Below, one piece after another: positions 35,470-46,700 of a DNA stretch of 64,000 nucleotides. The translations under genes and the position numbers were made by a program. This DNA comes from Piliocolobus tephrosceles (lineage: Eukaryota; Chordata; Mammalia; Primates; Cercopithecidae). The stretch covers positions 128,198,519 to 128,262,518 of the forward strand of contig NC_045441.1 of NCBI RefSeq assembly GCF_002776525.5. The letters run 5' to 3'. Below the pieces are notes generated by a model that made no database searches, was not told the origin of the DNA, and saw only the letters and a list, made by a program, of their open reading frames with translations. Positions within the stretch are counted from its first letter, which is position 1. Every line of letters starts with the position of its first letter.

Positions 35470-35792
35470 GGCCAGGAGCGGTGGCTCATGCCTGTAATCC
35501 TGCCCTTTGGGAGGATGGGAAGATCGCTTAAGCCAAGGAGTTTGAGAGCAGCCCAGGCAAAATGGCAAAATCCCATCTCTACTAAAAAATACAAAAATTA
35601 GCTGGGTGTGGTGGCGCATGCTTGTAATCCCAGCTACTTGGGAGGCTGAGGCAGGAGAATCCCTTAAACCCGGGAGGCGGAGGTTGCAGCGAGATCACGC
35701 CGCTGCACTCCAGCCTGGGCGACAGAGTGAGACTCTGTCTCAAAAAAAAAAAAAAAAAAGAAAAGAAAAAAGAAAAGAAAAAAAAAAAAGCA
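35470..35792 (+). mobile_element. Alu (S type)
   Basis: Second of the three, with a G-interrupted A tail. Confidence 0.93.
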
Positions 35793-35793
35793 A

Positions 35794-35975
35794 GCTGGAC
35801 GTGGCGGCGCCCACCTGTAGTCCCAGCTACTCAGGAGGCTGAGGCAGGAGGATTATCTGAGCCAGGAATTCGAGGAATTCGAGGTGGCAGTGAGCTATGA
35901 CCCTGCCACTGCACTTCAGCCTGCGTGACAAAGCAAGACCTCATTTCTAAAGAAAAAGAAAAAAAAAAAAAAAGA
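35794..35975 (+). mobile_element. Alu right-arm fragment
   Basis: Right monomer only; contains a tandem aggaattcg duplication near 35866-35883. Confidence 0.82.
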
Positions 35976-35999
35976 AGTCAAAGAAGTCATGCAGATCTA

Positions 36000-36230
36000 G
36001 GTTCAAATACCAATCCTGCCAGCTTCTGGTTATGTTACTTTCAGTAAATTTCTGAAAAACTCTATGCCTGAGTTTCCTATAGTAAGGATGGGACTTAAAA
36101 TACTACCTTAGGAGCTACCCTAAAGACTAACCTGGATATCATCTCCAAAGTGCTTTTCATAGTGGTTGGCACATAGTCATTTGTTCGATAAACAGTGATT
36201 ATTTTTGCATCAGAACTGGGATTAGAACTC
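36000..36230 (+). mobile_element. MIR element
   Basis: ccagcttctggttatgttac, gcctgagtttcctatagtaa and gtggttggcacatagtcatt match the MIR core and tail. Confidence 0.8.
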
Positions 36231-36491
36231 CCTGTGTGGGCATATATTTCAGCAAAGCAAATAGAAATATCCAAACCGATTCACCAAAACAATTATCCAA
36301 CATCGAAGCAAGCCCTGTTGTCTACTAAAATGTATAACTAAAAACATTGCAAATAAAAAGATAGAAACTACAGGACAGGATAAATCCTATCTATAAATAA
36401 TAGTACCACAGAAAAAATTTTATACACCCAGTACAATGCAAATCGTCCCCCTGTAAACAGAGACCAGTCTGTAACATCAGGATGGGTAGCA

Positions 36492-36793
36492 GGCCGGGTG
36501 CGGTGGCTCACGCCTGTAATCCCAGCACTTTGGGAGGCCGAGGTGGGCAGATCACGAGGTCAGGAGATGGAGACCATTCTGGCTAACAGGGTGAAACCCC
36601 CATCTCTACTAAAAAATACAAAAAAAAGAGCCGGGCGTGGTGGCGGGCGCCTGTAGTCCCAGCTACTCGGGAGGCTGAGGCAGGAGAATGGCCTGAACCC
36701 GGGAGGCAGAGCTTGCAGTGAGCCGAGATCTCACCACTGCACTCCAGCCTCGGCTAAAGAGCAAGACACTGTCTCAAAAAAAAAAAAAAAAAA
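36492..36793 (+). mobile_element. AluY
   Basis: 11-bp duplication gatgggtagca at 36481 and 36794. Confidence 0.95.
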
Positions 36794-36804
36794 GATGGGT
36801 AGCA

Positions 36805-37387
36805 ATTAGTTAACAGACCCCATTAACTGGTAATCTACAAAGAAAGTCCTCAAACTCACAAGTGGCAGTTTTGGAAGACAAGGTTTTATAACTTGCTAAG
36901 AGGAGAATATTTTTAAAACATACTTAGGGAGGAAAAAAAACATGTTTTCTAGGACCCGAGGGCAAAAAAAAAAAAAAAAAAAAATTCTCCCGGAGGTCCT
37001 TATTAGAACGTTTTATACATTAATAGATTAAAAGTTTGTAATTCCTAAATTCAAAAGTGATGTAAAACGAAATTAAAAATATGGCTCGGCCAATAAACAT
37101 TAGGAAATAAGATTTTATCACTCTACTAAAAAAAATAAACTTTATTGAATTCTCTGGAGGGTCCATCCAAATTTAGATAGGCCAAATAATCCCTATATTA
37201 TATATATTCTTATAAAAGCGGGGGTTAACAACCCAATTAACGACTTTAAAACAATTTTGCTATTTCAAACAAGGGGAAAATATACCGTAATAAAATCCAT
37301 AAAACTAAAATTTCAAAGTGTATTGCCTGCAACAAATTGAAACAAAGTATTTAAATGTTAGATATGCAATATATGAAAACAATTATA
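36805..37387. other. Unassigned intron 1 sequence
   Basis: Very AT-rich with an A21-type run near 36966. Confidence 0.5.
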
Positions 37388-37695
37388 GGTCAGGCAAGGT
37401 AGTGGCTCAGTCCTGGAATCCCAGCACTTTGGGAGGCCTAGGCCGGCAGATGGCTTGAGCTCAGAGTTTGAGACCGGCCTGGCCAACATCGCGAAACCCC
37501 ATCTCTACTAAAAATACAAAAAATTAGCCAAGCATGGTGGCACACACTTATAATCCCAGCTACTTGGGAGTCTGAGGCAGTAGAATTGCTTGAACCTGAG
37601 AGGCAGAGTTTGCAGTGAGCTGAGATCCGGCCACTGCACTCCAGCCTTGGGTGACCCTATCTCAAAAAGTAAAAAAATAAAAATAAAAAATAAAT
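37388..37695 (+). mobile_element. Alu (S type)
   Basis: Complete but diverged. Confidence 0.9.
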
Positions 37696-38630
37696 TTTTT
37701 AAAGGATTGTGTCTACGTAGGCTTTTTCCTGAAAATACAAGTTGGATTTATTAGACAATCAGGGACATTTGAATACCAACTGGATATTAGATGATATTAA
37801 AATTGTAATTTTTTTTACAAAAATGTGATTATTGTACTGTATTATGTTAATAAAACAGTTCTTATCTTTTAGAGATACTAAAGTACTTAATAATCAAATG
37901 GTTGCTGAGATTTGCTTTAAAATAACACATTGGAGTTGGGGACACACGGGGAATAGGGAGAATAAATGAAACAAAACTGGCCATATTTTGAAAACTGTTT
38001 AAATGAAATGATGAGTACAAGGGGCTTCATCATTTTTTTCTCTCTACTTTTGAGTATGTTGAAAATATCCATAGTAAGAAATAAAAAAATAAAAAGCATA
38101 TGTATTTCAAACTAAAAGTCAACACTAGTTGGTGAGGAATTTGTCATAATAGAAAAGATAGTAACAGAAAAATCATAACAAAGCCTTCCAACCATGTTAT
38201 TTGGTGTAGTGCTAGAACATGCTAGAATGTTCCTTCCTCTTCTATCCCCCGCCCTCTGCTCTCTTCTTCTCAGATATTTCTTCAGTNNNNNNNNNNTCTA
38301 TCCCCCGCCCTCTGCTCTCTTCTTCTCAGATATTTCTTCAGTGACTAGCGATAACTTAGATGATTTCCTCAATACCCATAACTCCCAGCAACTCAGAAAT
38401 AACCTTCAAATTATTGCCTTACAACATATTAAAGAAATTTTTAAATAAAGGAACACATTCAAGAACTTTTTAAAAACGTTAGAGTGAGCTGAAAGGGTTT
38501 TTGCTGTAAAGAAATTTTAAAAAAAATATATTGTGTCCTCTACCTCATCCATCTAAAACACTTACCTTTGCATGTTTTATTAAACGTATATTGGGGGTGA
38601 GTGACTGGAGTTTTTGTTAGTTAGGTGTGT
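37696..38630. other. Unassigned intron 1 sequence with gap
   Basis: AT-rich; holds the 10-N gap and its duplicated flanks. No gene or repeat family recognised. Confidence 0.5.
38241..38342 (+). repeat. 46-bp duplication flanking a 10-N gap
   Basis: The 46 bases at 38241-38286 recur exactly at 38297-38342 with only 10 N between, the mark of two contig ends that overlap but were not merged. Confidence 0.92.
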
Positions 38631-38648
38631 GATCAAAAGTTTGCTGAC

Positions 38649-38912
38649 CGGGTTAGACGAGGTGGCTCACATCTGTAATCCCAGCACTTTGGGAGGCTGA
38701 GCGAGACAAATGGATCACCTGAGGTCAGGAGTTCGAGACCAGCCTGGCCAACATGGCGAAACCCTGTCTCTACTAAAAATATAAAAATTAGCCAGGTGTG
38801 ATGGCGTGTGCCTGTAATCCCAGCTACTCAGGAGGCTGAGGCAGGAGAATCGCTTGAACCTGGGAGGTGGAGGTTGCAGTGAACCGAGGTGGAGTCACTG
38901 AACTCCAGCCTA
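38649..38912 (+). mobile_element. Alu without a poly-A tail
   Basis: 15-bp duplication aaaagtttgctgacc at 38634 and 38913. The body stops at actccagccta, so the 3' end and tail are missing. Confidence 0.93.
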
Positions 38913-38927
38913 AAAAGTTTGCTGACC

Positions 38928-39880
38928 ACCATTTTAAACCCTGGGACACAATTCAAAGTGTTTAAGAATGGGCCAAGTGTAAAAAGTATTCTACCAAGAA
39001 AAGTAATTGAGCAGAAGCACATAGTGACAGAAAGGGTGGAAGGAAAGACTGACCAGAGAGAATCATTCATTAATTCAACAAGGCATTCATTCAGTTCATT
39101 CAGAAATGAGATGGGAAGGCGGAACCCGCCAAGACGGGAAAGAGACTACACAAAAAGGACTTGGTGATGACAGATTGTGAGGAGGAGGATTAAAACCCTG
39201 CCTGGGGGAAAAGATGAGTTTGACTCTATGGACAGGACACATGCGGGAGAGGAAGGGCCTGGGATCAAGGGAAAGGCCTGGACAGCGAATGTGAACCTGG
39301 AAGCCATCTTTTTAGATGTGCAGCTGTCCCCGAGGGAGCAAGCTCTCTTAGTGAGAAACTGGGAAGAAAATCACTCAAGAGGCTTAACCCAAACCTTGCA
39401 GGGCACCTGCATTTAGACGGAAAAAGAAAAAAAAAAAAAAAAGGCAAATGGAAACAACAGAAGCAGTGGCCCGAGAGGTCAGCCGCACTGCTTCCAACCG
39501 ATTTAAGAGAGTTGTCCCAAGGCGGGCGGTCAACTGCGCGCGCCACGGTGGAGAGACCACACGGAGGGAAGGCCCGCGGCTGCTAAAGCTTCAGGAACCT
39601 GGAAAAGGAGTACCCCTGTTAAGCGCCAGGCATCAGAAAAGCGGTGATGAGGGGCATGGGGGTGACCAGGAAGGGAGGGACAAGCAGAGAGACCTGTGGC
39701 TCGCTCCGGCGGAGACGGACGGGGGCCCAGCGCGGCTGGTTGCTGGCTCCGCCACGTCTAGGGAAGAAGGTAGCAGGGAGGGAAAGACTCAAGATACCAA
39801 AGAGTAGAAGCTCTTTCCTTCCTTCTCAACCCTGCCTCCCGCTTCTCTAGGCCCTGGCTGTCTCCAGAGCACTTTATTCT
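38928..39880. other. Intron 1 sequence next to exon 1
   Basis: Repeat-free and increasingly GC-rich toward the CpG island. Plus-strand frames here (119 codons at 39448) have no recognisable domain. Confidence 0.5.
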
Positions 39881-40161
39881 TCTGATTGGTGCGGGCGGGC
39901 GGGGAAAGGGGTAGAGGTTGAGCCTGGTCTCCGCTAGGCACTAGCATTTTAGCCATTCTCGAAAAAAGGTCTGGAGGTGCCGGAAGGAAGGGAACGGTCG
40001 AAGCGCGGGTCCTGCAGGGGCTCCCAGAGGGAGTGGCTGGAGGCAGAGGCTGTCAGGTGCGGGGTCCCGGCGAGGCCGTGCCCCTCCCAGAACAGTGCCC
40101 GCCTGGACAGTCCACCCAGACCAGGGTTGCGGACAGCGCCCCTCCCTGCGGGTGCACTTAC

Positions 40162-40469
40162 CTCTCCGACTGAGAATAGTTGCACCGGCCCAGCAAGTTG
40201 AGCTTGCAGAGATGCAGGTTATCGCAGGGTCTCTGGCAGTACTTGCGACGGCAGACCCGGGCTCGAGTGGTGGCCACCACCGATCGGGTGATCCCGGCCT
40301 CGCCGCCGGTTTCCAACACCACAAAGCGGTCGGGCCCGGCTACCTGCAGCACCTCACAGAGCTGCGGCTCAGACAGCGCGATCTCCTCGAGCAGCGCGTC
40401 CAGGGCCATGCGGCCCCCGTGGGCGCACAGGATTTTGGTGATGAAGCAGCACACCTCCGGGTCCGCCAT
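40162..40469 (-). CDS. ZC3HAV1: ZC3HAV1 (ZAP/PARP13) coding exon 1
   Basis: This exon starts the zinc-finger antiviral protein, a cytoplasmic host factor that binds CpG-rich viral RNA and recruits decay and translation-repression partners. The ATG at 40469 sits in a strong context (GCCATGG) inside a CpG island, and the protein begins MADPEVCCFITKILCAHGGR, which I recognise as ZAP. The exon holds residues 1-102 plus two bases of codon 103 and ends at donor GTAAGT (40161-40156). Residues 1-70 form the N-terminal winged-helix-like part. C73, C78, C82 and H86 fit finger 1, and C88 and C96 open finger 2, which is completed in exon 2. The basic RVCRRKYCQR stretch (71-80) matches the described nuclear localisation region. 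No frameshift is seen. The 5' UTR extent cannot be fixed from sequence alone. Confidence 0.97.
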
Positions 40470-40518
40470 GGCGCGCTGGCTGTGCTGGCTCTGCCGCGGC
40501 GCGGGACTCGGTTCCGCG

Positions 40519-40530
40519 GAAATCGAAACT
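40519..40530 (+). promoter_or_regulatory. Consensus ISRE near the ZC3HAV1 start
   Basis: The 12-mer GAAATCGAAACT is an exact match to the interferon-stimulated response element GAAANNGAAACT. It lies 50 nt upstream of the ATG, in the proximal promoter or 5' UTR. ZC3HAV1 is a known interferon-stimulated gene, so IRF or ISGF3 binding here is the natural reading. The CpG between the two GAAA halves makes it potentially sensitive to methylation. Confidence 0.75.
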
Positions 40531-41000
40531 TACAAGTGTACAGGGGCGGGCGCGGGCGGTGCTCCTGCTGGGCGCGCCCGGAGTCAGCGAGGGCGCGCTC
40601 TTCGTCGCCGTTAGTCCAGCCCAGCGATCCACTCTCCGCTCTCAGGTCAAGAGGCTAGATCTCACCGACCGGGTCCTAGTGGCAGGTTTACAGCCGGCCG
40701 CAAGGGCAACTGGGTGGAAAGAAAGAGAACGCGCGGGCAAATCCGCTGGTGACCGCCTGGGGTGGCCGCTCTCGGTTCTAGGCTCGGCGAGGGTGAGGTT
40801 CCCCAGCCGGGCTCCGCGTGGCTTCTTTAGAAAGAAGAGAAACTAAAAGCGATCTTGGGGCTCTGGCCGGTGTTTTATAAGCCAGCCGACTGAGGCGTGT
40901 GACGCAAGTCTTGGGAGCCCTGTTGAGGAGTGCGCACCCCACCCATTCCCGGAAAGAGCAGACCCTAGCGAGCGCTTCCTGCGAGCCCTGCGCTCTGCCT

Positions 41001-41630
41001 CCGTTGGTAGTAAATCTTCCCAGCAACACCACACGGTAGATATTATTATCCTCACCCTGAACTTGAGGAAGTAACTTGCACAAACACGCACTGGCATCAA
41101 GCGGAGCTCAGATGCCACCGAGGTTCCCCAGATCGCGTCCCCAAGCCCCAGATCGTGGTCTGCCCGGTACAGGACCGATGTGCAACTTTCTCCTCCACCA
41201 CCGTGCCCTCTTAAAGAACGATTGTCACTCTCCCTCGTTTCTGTCTTCTCACGAACTTCTGGACGAACCACTTCTTGACATGGTCTTGCTCACCTAGAAT
41301 CGCTAACTCCGTGCCCTGAACCACTGCTTATACCTCAGTCACGATGGGCATGCTAAGACGTATCCCCAGATTTCCGATCAGTTCCTCCCTGTAGAGATTG
41401 GGACAAGAACTTTTCCACCGTGGGGACACACTTTGACCCCCAGAGTTGACATATCGTTTTTAAGTGAAAACATTGAGCTACAGAAGAGGTAGAAAGAAAT
41501 CTTAATGAAACTTCCCTTATCTGACTAAAGCAGAAACTCCCGAAAACATGGTGCCATTAACAGCCTCTCAGAGTATTCAGCTGCCAGGAAGATAGACTGT
41601 CCCATTACCATTAGCACCAAAAATCCCAAT
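41001..41630. other. Upstream intergenic sequence
   Basis: A MIR-like inverted scrap at about 41038-41110 (ttattatcctcaccctgaac); otherwise unassigned. Confidence 0.4.
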
Positions 41631-41930
41631 GGACTAGGTACCGCGGCTCAGCCTGTAATCCGAGCACTTTAGGAAGCCGAGGTGGTGGGAGGATTGCTTG
41701 AACCCAGGAGTTCAAGACTAGCCTGGGCAACATAGTGAGCTCTCTACAATAATAATAATAACAACAATAATAATAATTAGCAAGGCATGGTGGTGTGCAC
41801 CTGTAGTCCCGGCTACTTGGGAGCCTGAGGTGGGAGGATTGCTTGAGCATGGGAGGAGGCTGCAATGAGCCGGGATTGTGCCACTGCACTCCAGCCTGGG
41901 CAACAGGGCCCAGACTTCGTCTCAAAAACA
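41631..41930 (+). mobile_element. Alu (J type)
   Basis: Old copy; the middle A-rich linker has become (aat)n. Confidence 0.88.
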
Positions 41931-41933
41931 GAA

Positions 41934-42805
41934 GACAACCCAATCGAAACTTACAAACTCTCCTACTGAAACCCTGAAAACTTCCTTTCTGTTAAGTTGA
42001 GGTATATAAATCTCTACTTTTGAGTTTTCTGTTACTGGAAGCTCCTCCTTGAATGTGTAAATAAACTTTGTCTTTTCTCCTGTTTATCTGTCTATTGCCA
42101 GTTAATTTTTAGGCCCTCGAAGACAGGACACAAGTTGAAGAGGAAAAAGTTTTTTTTTTTTCGTCTTTTCTGTTTTTTGTTTTTTTTGTTTTTTCCAACA
42201 TCTTCAAATAAAATAGATGGGTCATTGATCAGATAAGAAATACATCTTTTTAAAAAATAATAGAATCTGGTTGCCATCTTAGAAATTCTTCAAAATGATT
42301 AATGAGAATTCTCCATTTTGTCATTCATGGTAGATAAACCCTCTTTCAGGAATAGAGTACTTTGTTATGAAAACCAGCCAAACATGGGGGCCACATAGGA
42401 TCATCTTAGGACGTCGAAGAGGGACATCTTGTTCCCTCTAGCTGCGGCTTCTATAGTTGTCTTTTAATCCACTTGGCCTTATTTGTGGTCTGACAGGTTC
42501 CCAGGGACCTTTATTATCAAATCAACTAAGTTCCAGATGTTTATTGATTATCTTCTATGTGGTCCTTATATTAGTTAGTAATGTAAGAACATGCAGAAGT
42601 TTAAGAAACAGTCCCTGTGCTCAAGGAGCATGTATGGGAAGGCATGAAAAAATGCTTGGAAATATAAGCAAATTCGTAGATAAATGCTGCAATGGGAATA
42701 TACAAGATGAGAGACTGAAGAGTCTAGTTTGGCTACAGTGGTTGGGAGTACAGACATAGAATCTACTTCAAATCTACAATTTGAAGCCATGAAAAATGAT
42801 TTAAG
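41934..42805. other. Unassigned sequence, possibly LTR-derived
   Basis: 41990-42130 (tgtaaataaactttgtcttt, ctgtttatctgtctattgcc) resembles the 3' end of an LTR, but no boundaries were found. Confidence 0.35.
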
Positions 42806-43084
42806 GGCCAGGTGCAGTGCCTGTAATCCCAACACTTCGGGAGGACAAGGCGGGAGGATCATGACCCTCCTGTGCAACATAGTGTGAGACCCACCTGGGC
42901 AACATAGCAAGACCTCATCTCTACTAAAAATAAAAATTAGCCAGACATAGTGGCACGCGCCTGTAGTCCCAACTACTTGGGAGGCTGCGGCAGGAGGATT
43001 TCTTGAGCCCAGGAGTTCAAGGTTGTAGTGAGCTACAATTGTGCCACTGCACTCCAGCCAAGGCAACAGAGGAAGATCCTTTTG
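42806..43084 (+). mobile_element. Alu (J type)
   Basis: Diverged, with a rearranged left arm; leads into a purine tract. Confidence 0.87.
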
Positions 43085-43290
43085 AAAAGGGAAGAGAAGG
43101 GAAAGGGAAAGGGAACTGGAAAGGGAAACAGAAAGGGAAAGAGAAAGGGAAAGGAAAGGAAGTAAAGGAAAGGAAAGGGAGAAAAGGAAGGGAAAGGAAA
43201 GGGGAAAAGAAGAAGGGAAAGTGAAAGGAAAAAAGAAAGTGAAAGGGAGAGAGAATAAGGAGTTCTGGGAAGGAAAAAGAAGACATTTTC
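43085..43290 (+). repeat. (GGAAA)n purine tract
   Basis: Nearly uninterrupted purines for about 170 bases, probably grown from the Alu tail. Confidence 0.93.
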
Positions 43291-43372
43291 AAAATTTTTG
43301 AAATATGTGCCATCAGAGATTGGGTTCTCCAGGAAGGAGATTCTAACATGGAGTTAAGAATACAGAACTTTC

Positions 43373-43709
43373 AGCTGGGCGCGGTGGCTCAAGCCTGTAA
43401 TCCCAGCACTTAGGGAGGCCGAGACAGGTGGATCACAAGGTCAGGAGATTGAGACCATCCTGGCTAACACGGTGAAACCCCGTCTCTACTAAAAAATACA
43501 AAAAAAAAAAAAAAAAAAAAAAACCTAGCCAGGTGCGGTGGCGGGCACCTGTAGTCCCAGCTACTGGGGAGGCTGAGGCAGGAGAATGGCGTAAACCCGG
43601 GAGGCGGAGCTTGCAGTGAGCTGAGATCGGCCACAGCACTCCAGCCTGGGTGACAGAGCGAGATTCCGTCTCAAAAAAATAAAAAATAAAATAAAATAAT
43701 AATAATAAT
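43373..43709 (+). mobile_element. AluY (Old World monkey type)
   Basis: 14-bp duplication aatacagaactttc at 43359 and about 43710; tail (aat)n. Confidence 0.94.
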
Positions 43710-43734
43710 AATACAGAACTTTCTCTGCACTTTT

Positions 43735-46700
43735 TCTGGGGCATAACGCCAGTAAAAGTCAAAGGAAAAAGCATGATTGATCCATGGGGCCTATCAGACT
43801 TTGGTGAGGACCTGACAAAGTCTCTGCCAGCCCAATGAGAAGCTCTGGAGTAGGGGTCCAGCTCCGGACAGAAAAGTCTAGGCCCTTGTACTGCCTTGCT
43901 CAGCCACGGGTGGGGGCCGCCAGAGAAGTGGATGACTTCAGCTCGAATGCTGGGGCAGATCTTGAAAGAGCTAAAGCTGGAGGCTTTTGGCTAAACATGC
44001 TCCTCAAAGCTGGGCAGCAAGCTTGACCTGAGTGCCACACTGTGTCAGCTGTAGTCCACTCTTTGTACCATATGGCTTTCTTTATCCCTTTGTATTTAGG
44101 AAACAAGCTTTTCGGGTCACTCTTCCTACAGTGAAGCTTATAAGAGGGAAATTAATGGAATGAACTATATATCGTCCTTGTCACTGCAGTTGGTCTCAAG
44201 GCCACGGCTGGTCGTCTGGTCCTTATCATATTCCTCCACCACTATCCATTCCAATCCCTCTCACCCTTGGCCACCACCTCAGCTGCTCTCAATAGCTTAA
44301 TCTGGTTGGGTGCCCTATTTGTAAGTGGTCTGAGCACATCTCAGGCCCAGATGGGCAAAGGATTACCAAGAGACACCCAAATAAGTCACCAGAATTCTAT
44401 GCATATTCCACCTGCCCACATTGCGTAACAGCAGCCACACCTCCTGCTGACCATCAACAGTTACCTCGGATAAGATGGCCATTCCCTTTCTTACTTGCTA
44501 GTCTTTGACCATTAGGAGGCCAAAGTACCTGGTGACAGCCATCACTGTAGTCCAGTGGGATCTCTGCTGTATCTCCAGGCAAGAGTGTGCCCCTTTTGGG
44601 AACCAGGACCTCTAACTCTGCAGAGCCCAGTGTTGCGGGGAGAGGAAATTGTAGGGGGTCATTGGAATTTTACTAAGTAGGGCCACTCTGGAAACCATTC
44701 TTTCCAGACTCACATATGGACAGAGTACCATACTAACTTGACCGATTCAAGGCATATACCATGATGTTCTGGAGGCTATGTAATCATTGTAGGGTATCAC
44801 CTCTATGCTGGTGCTTTGACTCCATCTTTAACTGGCCTTTCCAATACTGCATCCTATAGCTACTGGGTGTTGAAGTGTAAGATAAGACCATGGATACTAT
44901 GTTCATGGGTTCATTCCCTCCACTTCCTGTGCCATGAAAAAATTCACCTGGTAAGATGCTATGTTAAGTGTGATTCCATGTCTGTGGATCGGGCAACCTT
45001 TAAGGCTCCAGAAAGTGGTGCTACTGGCCAGGTGTGGTGGCTCATGCCTGTAATCCCATCACTTTGGCCGAGGCATGGATGACTTAAGGCCAGAAGTTTG
45101 AGACCAGCCTGACCATCATGGTGAAACCCTGTCTCTACTAAAAATACAAGATTAGCCGGATGTGATAGCACACACCTGTAATCCCAGCTATCTGGGAGGC
45201 TGAGGCAGGAGAATCGCTTGAACCCCGAAGGCAGAAGTTGCAGTGAGCTGAGATCGCACTACTGCACTCCAGCCTGGGCAACAAGAGTGAAACTCTGTCT
45301 GAAAAAAAAGAGAGAGAGAGAGAGAGTGCTACTACTGAGGCTCTGCAGGGGGAAAGGGCAACCCCAAATCCAGAATAACTGCCTCTTCCTGTGAGAACCA
45401 CCACTGGTTCTGCCAGGACAAAAGGGGCCCGATGTAGTCTACTGGTCACCAGGTAGTCTACTGTTCTCATTAAGGAATAGAGCTTAGCATTGGTCTTTAT
45501 GGCTGGCAGATCAGACATTCAGAGGTGGCAGCAGCTATGTTAATTTTGGCAAATGACAATCCATGCTGTTAGGTTCTTATATCACTTCCATCTTGGCCAC
45601 CGTGGCCTCTCTGTGCAGCAGTGGGAGAGCAGCCTCTCACTAACCCTGGCCAACATTAACTGGCCAAGTTATTTTGTGTAGTTGGCAGATCTTTTGTGGG
45701 CCTTAATGTGATATGAACTGCCCACTTCCAAATGTCTATTCATATGCTTCCTTTTACTCTTAGGCTCCCAAATTCCCAGCCAGGCCACCATCACTGTCCA
45801 TGAGTCCGTGTATGTTCTAACCCTAGGCCATACTCCTTCCATACAAAGTGATGACTAGGTGCACTCTCAAAGCTCCTCCCGCTGGGGAGATTTTCCCTTA
45901 CCATTGTTTTTCAAGGCCTTCCCTGAGTGAGACTGTAATATGCATTTTATTATGAGTGAGGCTGCCACGCATTTTCAGTTTGTACTCACATATTAAGCTA
46001 GTCCATCCTTAATCCAAACTTGGTCTTTTTCCCTCCTCCTTTAGCTAGTTATATGGGACCCCCTCACATGACACAGGTGAGGCTGGGGGAGAGGTGCTGG
46101 TGCAACTATAGTGAGTGACCTGAAAATCTGGGCTAATCGCTCATGTGGCTTGCATGTGCGTGTGCCCTCTGGTCCCACTTGTGTTCAGTCCCAGATGTAC
46201 CAGTTTTATCCTATGATGGCTTTCACACTGACCCTGCCTGACCTTATCGCTTGGTGTGTCTAACAGGACGTAGCTGATGGCAGCCAGTTTTGAATCCATG
46301 ATCACTTGGTGTCTCCACCAGGGCCCAGTAGAAGCTCGGAGCTGTTTTCTGAAAGGAGTGTAATCCTTCACTGCAGTTGGCATGACCTTGTTGCACTATC
46401 CAAGGAGTCTGCATTGTGATTCCTCTATTGGGGCTCGCCATAAATCCCATACTACATCTTTTTCCATCACTGACATCTCCAACATGAGAAGCTGTGCCAC
46501 ATTTTATGGTCCAAGCAATAGGGTTGCTTGTATCACAGCCCGGAGAGCTCTTTCTTGTTCTGAGTCCCACTCAAAGCTGGCAACCTCTGTGTAACCCAGT
46601 ATATGCACAGCAGCAGTATTCGTAGGTGTGAAATGTGTTTTATCAAGAACCCAAAGATTCCTAACAAACTTTGTGCTTCCTTCTTTCCAATAAGTATAAA

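Larger units (their letters stand above)
39880..41000 (-). promoter_or_regulatory. ZC3HAV1: ZC3HAV1 CpG-island promoter and 5' UTR
   Basis: GC-rich sequence with many CpG dinucleotides, in sharp contrast to the AT-rich and Alu-rich flanks. It spans exon 1 and the bases upstream of it. I see no TATA box at a sensible distance, so dispersed initiation is likely. The transcription start and 5' UTR are not resolvable without cDNA. Repeats are absent from the core. The upper part (40850-41000) grades into ordinary intergenic sequence. Confidence 0.8.

Noticed and set aside
38194..38448. 84-codon frame across the 10-N gap
   Set aside because: Spans a false gap with duplicated flanks, so the frame is an artefact.
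39448..39807. 119-codon plus-strand frame in intron 1
   Set aside because: GC-rich, low-complexity, no domain or splice support; likely chance.
40095..40658. 187-codon plus-strand frame over ZC3HAV1 exon 1
   Set aside because: Antisense shadow in a CpG-rich region where stops are rare; no recognisable domain.
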